13,301 nucleotides of DNA from contig JBECKQ010000205.1 of assembly GCA_040235375.1 (NCBI GenBank), forward strand, positions 1 through 13,301. The letters run 5' to 3'. Of the stretch, positions 1-8,052 are shown in pieces (the first letter of the stretch is position 1; each line of letters opens with the position of its first letter). The notes beneath the pieces were generated by a model. It was not told where the DNA came from and searched no databases. It saw only the letters and a program-made list of their open reading frames with translations. A program made the translations under genes and the position numbers. This DNA is from JBECKQ01 sp040235375 (GTDB lineage: Bacteria; Planctomycetota; Phycisphaerae; UBA1845).

Positions 1-2
1 TG

Positions 3-3000
3 CTGACGGCCGCTGAGCCGCCTTCCTGGTCGCAACTGCCCCCGCGCAGCTCGAACGGGGCGACGCCGCGCGCCGGCGACACCCGCGTCGTCGTGAATGT
101 CCTGTTCTTTCGCGATGTTGCCTTCACGCAGACGGGATCGCAGATCATCCGCAACCACGGCGGAAGCATCCGTTCCAGTTTTCGCGCTCTCAACGGCGGG
201 CTTGTCGAACTCCCGTTCGGCAGCGTGCTTCCTCTCGCTGCGGAGGACGCCGTGCAGTGGATCGAACCGCCCCTGCCCGCCCTGGGCAACCTGAACGACA
301 GCAACCGCTGGGAGACGCAGGCGGACCAGGTTCAGGCAGCGCCCTACGGACTTGACGGCTCTGGTGTCCGCGTCCTGCTCTTCGACGGCGGCGTCGCGGA
401 TACCACTCACCCCGACCTGGCTGGACACGTGACCGCCCACGACGACATCCCCGCCGACCACCCCACGCACGTCTGCGGCACCATCGCCGGCAACGGTGCG
501 GCCAGCGGCGGCAAGTACCGCGGCATGGCTCCGGCTGCGCAGGTCGAATCGTACTCCTTCGAATCCGACGATCCCTTCAGCTTCGGGTGGCTGTACACCG
601 ACCCCGGCGACATCGCCTATGACTACGCTGAGGCAATGCAGCTCTACGGCGTGGACATCGCCAACAATTCGATCGGCACCAACGTCTGTCGCAATGGATT
701 TCCCTGCGAAGTGACCGGCGACTACGGAGTCACCGCTGCGTTGCTGGATTCGATCGTAACCGGCGGCCTCGGACGGAGCATGAGCATCGTCTGGGCCAAC
801 GGCAACGAGCGCGGCCACACCGGCGAGTGCGACACCGGACATTGCTGCCGCTGCATCGCCGAGGGCGTACATACGCCGGACGGCTACCATTCGACCGCCC
901 CTCCCGCCTGCGCGAAAAACCCCATCGGCGTCGGCGCCATCAACTCGAACGACGACTCCGTGACTTGGTTCACCAGTTGGGGACCTTGTGACGACGGCCG
1001 GCTCAAGCCCGACGTGGTGGCCCCCGGGTGCCAGAGCGACGACGATTTCGGCGTTACCTCCACCGTCCCCGAAGGCGGCTACGACGCTTACTGCGGCACG
1101 TCGATGGCCGCGCCCACGGTCACCGGATTGGCCGCCCTTGTCCTCGAGGACTACCACAACCAGTTTCCAGGCGCGGCCCGCCCCTTCAACTCCACCCTGA
1201 AGGCCATCTTCGCCCAGACCGCTGTCGACATCGGCACGCCCGGGCCCGACTACGCAACCGGCTACGGCGCCGTGCGCGTCCGCGATGCCATCGACCTCGT
1301 GCGTGACGGCGGGTTTGCCGAGGGCAAGGTTGCCCAGGGAAGAACCGAAAGCTTCATGATCGAAGTGCCGCCCGGAACGTCCGAGCTGAAAGTAACTCTC
1401 GCCTGGGACGATCCACCCGCGGCGCCTAACGTCGTGCCCTCGCTCGTCAACGACCTCGATCTCGTCGTGCATGATCCCCAGGGCGCCCGCTACATGCCCT
1501 GGACGCTCGATCCCGCCGCGCCCGCCGCGCCGGCGGTACAGACGCGCGAAGACCACACGAACAACGTCGAGCAGGTCAACGCATCGAATCCCGCCAGCGG
1601 CCTGTGGCGCGTCAATGTGATCGGCCAGGCCGTCAGCGGACAGACTCAGACGTTCTCGATCTGCGCACGGCCCCGCCTGCGGCGCGACTGCGACACGAAC
1701 GGCGTGCCCGACGATACGCAGATTCAGGCCGATCCGTCGCTCGACTGCACGAACAACGGATGGCTCGACGTGTGCGAGCCCGACTGCGATCTCAATGGCG
1801 TTGCGGACAGTTGTGACATCGCCGCCGGCAGCAGCGTGGATTGCGACCTGAACGGCATCCCCGATCAGTGCGATCTGGCGAGCGGCGCCGCACCGGACTG
1901 CAATGCCAACGGCGTCCCCGACTCGTGCGACGTCTTCGACGGCTACTCGGCCGACTGCAATCGGAACGTCATCCCCGATGAATGCGAAGCGGACTGTAAC
2001 GGCACCGGCCTGCCCGACGACTGCGATATCGCTGCGGGATCCAGCGATGACTGCAATGCCAACACTGTGCCCGACGAGTGCGACCTGGCCGCCGGCAGCA
2101 GCGACGACACCAACGCCAACGGCACGCCGGACGAGTGCGAGGGCCCGGTTGTCTTCGTGAACGCCTCGGCCACGGGCCTGAACAACGGAACGAGCTGGCG
2201 TCACGCGTACACCGACCTGGTCCACGCTCTGGCCGTCGCTGCCAACTCGCCCCAGATCGTGGAAATATGGGTGGCCGCCGGCACGTACCATCCCACGTCC
2301 GGAACGGATCGCGCCGCGAGCTTCCAGCTTGTGGAAGGTGCAAAAGTCCTCGGCGGTTTTGCCGGAACGGAAACCGACGCCGCGCAGCGGGACTGGACGT
2401 CGCACCCCACGATTCTCAGCGGCGACATCGGCGCTGCGGGCAACGATGCGGACAACAGCTATCACGTCGTGGTCGGCGGCGACGTGACCAGCACAGGCAT
2501 CCTCGACGGCTTCACGATAACGGGCGGACACGCCGACGGTTCGTCCCAGGATGAGTTCGATGTCGGCGGCGGCTTGTACCTCGTGGCGGATTCGCCGAGC
2601 TTCGCCAATTGCCGGATCGAACACAACTGGGCCCGCGGCGTCTTTCCCGGCGGCGGCGGTGGCGTCTTCGCCGCCAACGGCGCGCATCCCTCCTTCACGA
2701 ACTGCGCGTTTTTCGACAACAGCTCATCCTTCGGCGGCGCCATGTACAACACGGGCGCCAGCATTCCTGAACTGCTGAGCTGCCTTTTCGAGGAGAACGT
2801 GGCGGAGATCAACGCCGGCGCCATTCTCAACACCGAGGGCAGCGATGCCGTCATCCAGGACTGCCGCTTCATCCGCAACTCCGCTTATTCCGGTGGCGCG
2901 ATCACAAACGGCGCCAGCCATCCGTCGATCAGCGGTTGCGAATTCACCGAAAACCACGCCACCGGCAACGACATGGCCGGCGCCCTGCTCAACGTCGCCA

Positions 3001-6000
3001 GCAGCCCGACAGTGACCGACTGCCGTTTCATTCGCAACGATGCGGGCAACCTCGGCGGCGCGGTCTCCAATTGGCAACAATGCAACCCCGCGTTCTATCA
3101 CTGCGAGTTTCGTGACAATCGGTTAAGGTTGCCGTCGGCCGAGGGCGGCGCCGTCCACAATCGCGGCAGCACCGCAACATACGTGGACTGCCTCTTTGTG
3201 AACAACGAGTCCACGTTCGCCGGCGGGGCCATGTCCAACGTCGACTGCGACACGACGATCATCAACTCCACCTTTCATCACAACATCGCCGAACTCGCCG
3301 GCGCCATCGAAGTCGGTCGAAGCCGCGTCACGCTCCGCAACTCCATCGCCTGGAACAACGCGGCGACGAACGGGGCGTTCGCCAGAATCTGGGATTCCTC
3401 GACGCTCGCCATCGGCAACAGCGACATCGAAGGCCTCGCCGATGACATTCTCGTCCTGTCAGGCCAGGTTGATTGGCTGGGCGGGTCGTTCGACGCCGAC
3501 CCGCTCTTCGTCGCCAACATCTTCATTGACCACTTCCTGAGCCAGGCCCAGGCCGGTCAGGCAACGACCAGCCCCTGCGTCGACGCCGGCGACGCGCCCG
3601 CGGCCGACCTCGCCCTCGATCGGCGAACCACGCGGACGGATGGCCGCGGCGACGCGGGCACGGTTGACCTGGGCTACCATCACGCCCTCCCCGACTGCAA
3701 CTCAAACGGCATCCCCGACTTCGCCGACGTGGACGCCGGCACCTCGGCCGACTGCGCCCCGGCCGGCAACGGCATCCCCGACGAGTGCGAGCCCGACTGC
3801 GACACGGACGGCGTCGTCGATTCCTGCGAGATCGCCCTCGGCTCCAGCACCGACTGCGACGACAACTGGATCCCGGACGATTGCGAAACCTACCGCGACT
3901 GCAACAGCACGGGCATACACGACCCCTGTGACATCATGCACGGCGCGAGTGCGGACTGCGACGGCAACTACGTGCCCGACGAATGCCAATCAGACTGCGA
4001 TGCCGACGGCCTGCCGGACGTGTGCGAACTTGCCCCACTGGGCCCGAGCGGTGACTGCAACTCCAACGCAATACCGGACGAATGCGACATCGCCTCCGGG
4101 TTGAGCAACGACTGCGATGCCGATCAGGTGCCGGACGAGTGCCAGCCCGACTGCAACCTGAACATGATCGCCGATCCCTGCGACATCGCCTCGGGAGCCA
4201 GCGGCGACTGCAATTCCAACGCCATCCCCGACGAGTGCGACCTTGCCGCCGGCACCAGCGTGGATGCCGACGGCAGTGGCCTGCCCGACGAATGCGAAGC
4301 AGACTGCAATCACAACGGCGTCGCCGATCTCTTTGACATCTTCTCGGGCACGAGCAACGACTGCGACGCGAACGGCGTCCCCGACGAGTGCGACCCGGAT
4401 TGCAACACCAACGGCAGCCCCGACGCCTGCGATCTCGCCACTTGGAACAGCCAGGACTGCAACGGCAACCAGGTGCCGGACGAGTGCGACGTCGCTGCCG
4501 GCGCCGCCGACTGCAACGGGAATCTTGTTCCGGACCAGTGCGAGATGGCTGGCGGCTATCTCTTGCGGACCATAACCAACCCCCAGCCATCTTTCGATCG
4601 GTCGTTCGGCCAGGCCGTGGCCGCGTCGGGAAACGAGGTGTTCGTGGGCTCGCCGTCCGACGAAACGGCCGCTCCGGACGCCGGCGCCGTCTACGCCTTC
4701 GATCGCGACAGTGGCGCGATCCTGCATACATTCGTCAAACCCGACGCCGCAGAGGATGATGGGTTTGGCTCCGCCATCGCCGTTCTCGACGGCATGATCG
4801 CCATCGGCACGCCGTTTGACGACACGGCCGCCGAAGACGCCGGCGCCGTGTACGTGTTTGATATCGCGACGGGAGCGCTGCTGCACACGCTGATGAGCCC
4901 GACGCCCGACGCCGGCGATCGCTTCGGCGCAGGCATCGCAGCCGCGGGCGACAAAATCATCATCAGTGCGTACGTGGACGACACGCAGCTCACGAACGCC
5001 GGCGCCGCGTACGTGTTCGACGCGACTTCCGGCACGGTCATTCGCACGTTGTTGAGTCCCGCGCCCAAGCAGTCGGGATTCTTCGGCTCCTCCCTCGCGT
5101 GCGCCGGCTCGCTCGTGCTGGTCGGGGCACCACGTGAGGATGGCGGCGGAACCAGTGCCGGCGCAGCGTATCTTTATGACATGGACACCGGCGCCATGCT
5201 GAGGACGTTCGGCAATCCGTCTCCGAACGCATACGATTCCTTCGGGTCCGATGTGGCGATTGTCGGCGATCTTTACGCCGTTTCCGCGTACCTTGACGAC
5301 ACCGTCGCCGATAACGCCGGCGCCGTTTACGTTTTCGCCGGCGACGGCTCGCTCGTCCACACGCTCTTCTCACCCGATCCGCAGGCCGGTGAGCAGTTCG
5401 GCTCGCCCGCCGCCGAACTGAATGGCCGACTGCTTGTCTCTTCCACCCTGCACAACTTCGCCATCCCCGGTGTCGGCGCCGTCTATCTCTTTGACCTCGA
5501 CGAAGGCGTGCTCGACAGAACGTTCAAGAACCCCACGCCGGCAACCGGCGACTCGTTCGGCGCCGCCCTGGCCCCGGCAAACGGCGATATTCTCATCGGC
5601 GCCTGGCGTGACGACACCATCGCAACGGATGCCGGAGCCGCCTACCTCTTCGATACCGGCGCCGACTGCGACGGCAACTTCGTCCCCGACGCATGCGACA
5701 TCGCCGCCGGAACGAGCCGGGACAGGAACGACAACGGCGTGCCCGACCGGTGCGAACTCTGCGGCGACATCGACGGCAACTTCGTCGTCGATGCCGTCGA
5801 CTACGAGGCGTTCCTCGCCGCTTTCGGCCACGGCGACGGCCAGCAAGGCTACAACCCTGCCGCCGACTTCGACGGGGACGGCTTCGTCACCTCCGTCGAT
5901 TATCAGCTTTGGCTCCTCTGCTATCGCGAGTTCGGCGACCTCTCCCCAACGCCCGGAGACTACGATGCCGACTGCGACGTGGACCTGGCCGACTATGCCG

Positions 6001-6257
6001 CCCTCGCCGGGTGTCTGACCGGGCCTCGACCAACCGGCCTGCTCATGTCGCGACTCACCGGCCGCTGCGCGGACGCGTTTGATCTCGATCGCGACAGCGA
6101 CATCGACCTGGCCGACTTTGCCGCACTCCAGCGGGACTTTGCCATCTCCCCCAACGGCGCTACGCTGCCTTGCTTGCTGTACGGCGACGATCCTCCGAGC
6201 GCGCTGTCCACGCTGCCGGCGCAGCGTACGGGCGTTTCCGGTTCCACTGCGCCGTAG
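3..6257 (+). CDS. Giant modular secreted S8 serine protease with beta-helix, beta-propeller and dockerin-like domains (5'-partial)
   Basis: The frame is open from the left edge, so the GTG at 93 is probably not the true start: no signal peptide follows it and the upstream codons read like propeptide. Numbering from GTG 93 gives 2054 residues. Residues 85-405 are a subtilisin-like S8 domain with Asp98 (LLFDGG), His126 (HPTHVCGT), Asn238 (ANGNERG, likely oxyanion hole) and Ser337 (GTSMAAP). Residues 406-527 resemble the C-terminal beta-sandwich of KP-43-type subtilases (NDLDLVVHDPQG). Then come Asp/Cys repeats (531-683), a right-handed beta-helix (687-1200), more repeats (1201-1484), a seven-repeat propeller (1505-1856), two further repeats and two EF-hand pairs (1891-2015). 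The stop is TAG at 6255-6257. Inference: an exported, Ca-dependent, possibly surface-held protease or adhesin. The substrate is unknown. The catalytic residues look intact. Confidence 0.93.
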   Translation: MTAAEPPSWSQLPPRSSNGATPRAGDTRVVVNVLFFRDVAFTQTGSQIIRNHGGSIRSSFRALNGGLVELPFGSVLPLAAEDAVQWIEPPLPALGNLNDSNRWETQADQVQAAPYGLDGSGVRVLLFDGGVADTTHPDLAGHVTAHDDIPADHPTHVCGTIAGNGAASGGKYRGMAPAAQVESYSFESDDPFSFGWLYTDPGDIAYDYAEAMQLYGVDIANNSIGTNVCRNGFPCEVTGDYGVTAALLDSIVTGGLGRSMSIVWANGNERGHTGECDTGHCCRCIAEGVHTPDGYHSTAPPACAKNPIGVGAINSNDDSVTWFTSWGPCDDGRLKPDVVAPGCQSDDDFGVTSTVPEGGYDAYCGTSMAAPTVTGLAALVLEDYHNQFPGAARPFNSTLKAIFAQTAVDIGTPGPDYATGYGAVRVRDAIDLVRDGGFAEGKVAQGRTESFMIEVPPGTSELKVTLAWDDPPAAPNVVPSLVNDLDLVVHDPQGARYMPWTLDPAAPAAPAVQTREDHTNNVEQVNASNPASGLWRVNVIGQAVSGQTQTFSICARPRLRRDCDTNGVPDDTQIQADPSLDCTNNGWLDVCEPDCDLNGVADSCDIAAGSSVDCDLNGIPDQCDLASGAAPDCNANGVPDSCDVFDGYSADCNRNVIPDECEADCNGTGLPDDCDIAAGSSDDCNANTVPDECDLAAGSSDDTNANGTPDECEGPVVFVNASATGLNNGTSWRHAYTDLVHALAVAANSPQIVEIWVAAGTYHPTSGTDRAASFQLVEGAKVLGGFAGTETDAAQRDWTSHPTILSGDIGAAGNDADNSYHVVVGGDVTSTGILDGFTITGGHADGSSQDEFDVGGGLYLVADSPSFANCRIEHNWARGVFPGGGGGVFAANGAHPSFTNCAFFDNSSSFGGAMYNTGASIPELLSCLFEENVAEINAGAILNTEGSDAVIQDCRFIRNSAYSGGAITNGASHPSISGCEFTENHATGNDMAGALLNVASSPTVTDCRFIRNDAGNLGGAVSNWQQCNPAFYHCEFRDNRLRLPSAEGGAVHNRGSTATYVDCLFVNNESTFAGGAMSNVDCDTTIINSTFHHNIAELAGAIEVGRSRVTLRNSIAWNNAATNGAFARIWDSSTLAIGNSDIEGLADDILVLSGQVDWLGGSFDADPLFVANIFIDHFLSQAQAGQATTSPCVDAGDAPAADLALDRRTTRTDGRGDAGTVDLGYHHALPDCNSNGIPDFADVDAGTSADCAPAGNGIPDECEPDCDTDGVVDSCEIALGSSTDCDDNWIPDDCETYRDCNSTGIHDPCDIMHGASADCDGNYVPDECQSDCDADGLPDVCELAPLGPSGDCNSNAIPDECDIASGLSNDCDADQVPDECQPDCNLNMIADPCDIASGASGDCNSNAIPDECDLAAGTSVDADGSGLPDECEADCNHNGVADLFDIFSGTSNDCDANGVPDECDPDCNTNGSPDACDLATWNSQDCNGNQVPDECDVAAGAADCNGNLVPDQCEMAGGYLLRTITNPQPSFDRSFGQAVAASGNEVFVGSPSDETAAPDAGAVYAFDRDSGAILHTFVKPDAAEDDGFGSAIAVLDGMIAIGTPFDDTAAEDAGAVYVFDIATGALLHTLMSPTPDAGDRFGAGIAAAGDKIIISAYVDDTQLTNAGAAYVFDATSGTVIRTLLSPAPKQSGFFGSSLACAGSLVLVGAPREDGGGTSAGAAYLYDMDTGAMLRTFGNPSPNAYDSFGSDVAIVGDLYAVSAYLDDTVADNAGAVYVFAGDGSLVHTLFSPDPQAGEQFGSPAAELNGRLLVSSTLHNFAIPGVGAVYLFDLDEGVLDRTFKNPTPATGDSFGAALAPANGDILIGAWRDDTIATDAGAAYLFDTGADCDGNFVPDACDIAAGTSRDRNDNGVPDRCELCGDIDGNFVVDAVDYEAFLAAFGHGDGQQGYNPAADFDGDGFVTSVDYQLWLLCYREFGDLSPTPGDYDADCDVDLADYAALAGCLTGPRPTGLLMSRLTGRCADAFDLDRDSDIDLADFAALQRDFAISPNGATLPCLLYGDDPPSALSTLPAQRTGVSGSTAP
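1683..2141 (+). repeat. Asp/Cys-rich spacer repeats, block 1 (9 copies)
   Basis: This block codes for nine copies of a degenerate unit of the form DC-[ND]-x-N-G-[IV]-P-D-x-C-[DE], for example DCNANGVPDSCD. They are joined by linkers such as IAAGSSVD. The Asp/Asn spacing resembles thrombospondin type 3 Ca-binding repeats. It links the protease and its beta-sandwich to the beta-helix. The first copy lacks its final Cys (DCDTNGVPDD) and the last lacks its first Cys (DTNANGTPDECE). Calcium binding is inferred from the motif only. Confidence 0.85.
2151..3692 (+). other. Right-handed parallel beta-helix domain within the giant protein
   Basis: Residues 687-1200 form a domain of coils of roughly 24 residues with recurring GGA-x-x-N turns (GGAMYN, GGAITN, GGAVSN, GGAVHN, GGAMSN) and C-x-F strands (DCRFIRN, GCEFTEN, DCLFVNN). 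It ends in DADPLFVA, PCVDAGD and VDLGYH. This end is typical of pectin-lyase-like beta-helix proteins of Planctomycetes. Such folds often bind polysaccharide or act as adhesins. I see no obvious lyase catalytic set, so a binding or structural role is as likely as an enzymatic one. Confidence 0.8.
3693..4544 (+). repeat. Asp/Cys-rich spacer repeats, block 2 (17 copies)
   Basis: About seventeen copies of the same unit as block 1 (DCNSNAIPDECD, DCDANGVPDECD, DCNGNQVPDECD) run without interruption between the beta-helix and the propeller. Two spacings alternate: a short step where one unit follows directly (DECEPDCD), and a long step carrying a linker such as IASGASGD. One copy has lost its closing Cys pair (ADLFD near residue 1412). 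One lacks its first Cys (DADGSGLPDECE). Confidence 0.85.
4605..5660 (+). repeat. Seven-fold FG-GAP-like repeat, predicted seven-bladed beta-propeller
   Basis: Seven repeats begin at FG residues 1505, 1558, 1611, 1664, 1717, 1769 and 1822. The step is 53 residues, with one of 52. Each has the pattern FGxxxA, then a short strand, DDT or a variant, AGAxYxFD, and a closing strand like TGxxxHTL before the next FG. Seven copies match the usual blade number of integrin-alpha/FG-GAP propellers. The Asp-rich loop may bind Ca. Propellers of this kind usually mediate binding, so a ligand-recognition role is inferred. Confidence 0.85.
5664..5756 (+). repeat. Asp/Cys-rich spacer repeats, block 3 (2 copies)
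   Basis: Two further copies (DCDGNFVPDACD and DRNDNGVPDRCE, joined by IAAGTSR) lie between the last propeller blade and the EF-hand region. They bring the total in the protein to about 28. The second copy has Arg in place of the first Cys. Confidence 0.8.
5763..6137 (+). other. Two tandem dockerin-like EF-hand pairs at the C terminus of the giant protein
   Basis: The first pair has loops DIDGNFVVDAVDY (residue 1892 on) and DFDGDGFVTSVDY (1925 on). The second pair has DYDADCDVDLADY (1956 on) and DLDRDSDIDLADF (1998 on). Each loop has the D-x-D-x-[DN] pattern followed by D-[YF] entering a helix, as in dockerin type I. About 39 residues of low-complexity sequence follow. Classical dockerins bind cohesins. 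No cohesin is encoded here, and in Planctomycetes this ending is common on secreted proteins with no known cellulosome, so the partner is unknown. Confidence 0.75.
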
Positions 6258-6281
6258 ACTCGCGACCGGGGCGTTGTCGCG

Positions 6282-6287
6282 TAGAAT
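6282..6287 (+). promoter_or_regulatory. Candidate -10 element placing transcription start at the acyltransferase ATG (leaderless)
   Basis: TAGAAT ends 6 bases before the ATG at 6294. No Shine-Dalgarno sequence lies in the 36-bp gap after the giant gene. No convincing -35 was found 16-18 bases upstream. The spacing is the one seen for leaderless transcripts, where the mRNA begins at or next to the start codon. The call rests on one hexamer. Confidence 0.35.
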
Positions 6288-6293
6288 GACGGC

Positions 6294-7229
6294 ATGAACT
6301 CCGATCGCGGCGTCAGAGCCTGGCTCGTTTACGCGGCCGTTCGAGTCGTCATAGCGATTCTGCGCTGCTTCCCCGTGAATTGGAACCTGGTGACCGCCCG
6401 CGTATTTGCCCGCGTCTGGTGGCACGTCATCCCCCGCCACCGCCAGCGGGCGCGGACGCACATCCGCTTGGCCTTGGGCGACGACCTGACCGAAGCCGAG
6501 GTTGATCGAATCGCTCGGCAATCGCTCGAGCAGCTCGCAATGGTGGCGGTCGATTTCATCTTCGTACCGCACCTCATCACCGAGTGGCGCTGGACCCGCT
6601 ACATCCAGCTTCGCAACATGCGCGACGCCTTGCGCATCATGCTCGACGGCAAGGGCGCCCTGCTGCTCACCGGCCACTACGGCAACTGGGAGCTGGCCGG
6701 CTACCTCCTCGCCCTCTTCGGTTTCGAGCTCGCCGCCATCATGCGCCCCCTGGACAACGCCTACCTCAACCGCTACGTCGTCTCCGTCCGGCGCAGGCGC
6801 GGCCTCGAACTGATCGACAAGCGCGGCGCGATGGAATTGTCCGAGGATATCCTCCACCGCGGCGGCGCTCTCGGCTTCATCGCCGATCAGAACGCCGGCC
6901 ACAAGGGCATGTTCGTCGACTTCTTCGGCATCAAAGCCTCCACGTACAGGTCCATCGGCATCCTCGCCATCCGCACCAACACACCCATCATCGTCGGCTA
7001 TGCACGCCGCATCGGACGCCGTTTCCAGTATGAGGTCGGCGTCGAGCGGATCATCCGCCCGGACGAATGGCAGCATCGTGACGATCCCCTGCGCTGGGTT
7101 ACGCAGGAGTACACCGCCGCGATCGAGGCATCCATCCGCCGCGCTCCGGAGCAGTATTTGTGGATTCACCGTCGCTGGAAATCCCGCCCGCGCAATGAGT
7201 TGGCGAAACCATCGCCCGTCCCCACCTGA
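6294..7229 (+). CDS. LpxL/HtrB-family lipid A-type acyltransferase
   Basis: This is a 311-residue protein of the lysophospholipid/lipid A biosynthesis acyltransferase family. In that family an acyl chain is transferred from acyl-ACP or acyl-CoA to a lipid A precursor at the inner membrane. An N-terminal hydrophobic stretch (about residues 10-28, LVYAAVRVVIAILRC) fits a membrane anchor. The catalytic H-x4-E motif is HYGNWE (His128, Glu133). Other family landmarks are FIADQNAGHKG followed by VDFFG (195-211) and EQYLWIHRRWK (286-296). The length matches E. coli LpxL (about 306). The start has no visible Shine-Dalgarno sequence. The gene follows the giant protein by 36 bp on the same strand. The exact acceptor cannot be told: it could act on lipid A, an ornithine-type lipid or another lipid, so no symbol is given. 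Confidence 0.88.
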   Translation: MNSDRGVRAWLVYAAVRVVIAILRCFPVNWNLVTARVFARVWWHVIPRHRQRARTHIRLALGDDLTEAEVDRIARQSLEQLAMVAVDFIFVPHLITEWRWTRYIQLRNMRDALRIMLDGKGALLLTGHYGNWELAGYLLALFGFELAAIMRPLDNAYLNRYVVSVRRRRGLELIDKRGAMELSEDILHRGGALGFIADQNAGHKGMFVDFFGIKASTYRSIGILAIRTNTPIIVGYARRIGRRFQYEVGVERIIRPDEWQHRDDPLRWVTQEYTAAIEASIRRAPEQYLWIHRRWKSRPRNELAKPSPVPT

Positions 7230-7244
7230 GCCAAGCCCCGTTTC

Positions 7245-7273
7245 TTGACCACCCATTCCACCACAACTACAAT
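7245..7273 (+). promoter_or_regulatory. Sigma-70-type promoter upstream of thioredoxin
   Basis: TTGACC (7245-7250), a 17-base spacer and TACAAT (7268-7273) are each one mismatch from consensus. Transcription would start near 7280, leaving an untranslated leader of about 110 bases before the ATG at 7393. It lies just after the acyltransferase stop (7229), so thioredoxin is probably its own transcription unit. Confidence 0.7.
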
Positions 7274-7392
7274 CCGCCGATTACTTCGGGCATTCGCGCG
7301 GACGGCCGGGTCACGGTCGGCGCTCCGCACCCGTCGATTGAGGCGGCGCGGAAACCCCTGAAAGTCGTAGTCCGAGCTGCAAAGGAGCTGTC

Positions 7393-7731
7393 ATGGCCGG
7401 TCCCCACACCAAGGAGTTTTCCGACGACACCTTCGAGCAGGAGGTCCTGCAGAGCGACGTTCCCGTGCTCGTCGATTTCTGGGCCGAATGGTGCGCCCCT
7501 TGCAAGGCACTCGGCCCCACCATCGACTCGCTGGCCAGCCAGTACGAAGGCAAGGCCAAGGTCGGCAAGGTCGATACGGATGCGAACACCCAGCTTTCCG
7601 CCAAGTACGGAATCAGCGCCATCCCCACCGTCATCCTCTTCCAGAACGGCGAGATCAAGGAGAAGTTCGTCGGCCTGCGAAGCGAGAAGGACTTCAAGGA
7701 CGCCCTCGACGCCTGCCTCGCGGAAGCGTAG
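7393..7731 (+). CDS. trxA: Thioredoxin
   Basis: This is a 112-residue cytoplasmic thiol-disulfide oxidoreductase that would reduce protein disulfides and be recycled by thioredoxin reductase. The fold is complete: VLVDFWAEWCAPCK holds the redox pair Cys34 and Cys37 and the buried acid Asp28, and the cis-proline loop is AIPTV (Pro78). The length is that of a canonical TrxA, with no signal peptide or anchor. The active site reads WCAPC and not the classical WCGPC, a substitution known in some thioredoxins that can shift redox potential. The start is well supported by AAAGGAG at 7381-7387, five bases before the ATG. A promoter at 7245-7273 precedes it. No thioredoxin reductase gene is visible in the window. 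Confidence 0.95.
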   Translation: MAGPHTKEFSDDTFEQEVLQSDVPVLVDFWAEWCAPCKALGPTIDSLASQYEGKAKVGKVDTDANTQLSAKYGISAIPTVILFQNGEIKEKFVGLRSEKDFKDALDACLAEA

Positions 7732-7764
7732 TCCCACGAACAGCCGGCCGGCGCTGTGATCCGT

Positions 7765-7810
7765 GGCGGCCCCCGCCGGATGCCCCGGAGGGGCAACCCA
7801 CTCGTCTATT
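7765..7810 (+). terminator. Possible terminator after thioredoxin
   Basis: Two adjacent GC-rich stems (5 and 6 bp, triloops CCC and GGA) are followed by TATTTTGT about 10 bases downstream. The T-run is too distant and interrupted for a textbook intrinsic terminator, so this is weak. Confidence 0.3.
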
Positions 7811-8052
7811 TTGTAGCCCCACCGCGCGCGGCGCGAGCTTCTTGCGCCCCAGAAATGGCTCGATTTCGCCGCCGGGAACCTCCCCGACCGGCTTCTTCGC
7901 CTGATCTGCGGCCTCCGCAGTCGCCTGAAGTGGCTCTTGGCCATATGCGACTGTACAATTGCCAAGCGAGGAGCGAGTGGGGTTCGTCGCCAGCGTGCGG
8001 AAGACCAGGCGCCGGGAGACGCCCGCTCTCGCTTGGGCACAACGTGCATTTC

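Noticed and set aside
93..95. GTG at 93 as the start of the giant protein
   Set aside because: The frame stays open to base 3, no ribosome site or signal peptide is found, and the upstream residues run on naturally, so the gene most likely starts outside the window.
3990..5360. Minus-strand open frame of 456 codons opposite repeat block 2 and the propeller
   Set aside because: Its apparent repeats mirror those of the plus-strand repeats. No domain is recognised.
5370..7256. Long minus-strand open frame (628 codons) opposite the giant gene end and the acyltransferase
   Set aside because: It is rich in Gly, Val, Ala and acidic repeats typical of the antisense of a GC-rich gene, has no recognised domain, and crosses two clear plus-strand genes.
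7937..7959. TTGGCC and TACAAT in the thioredoxin-PSP1 gap as a promoter
   Set aside because: Only 11 bases separate them, too few for a sigma-70 promoter.
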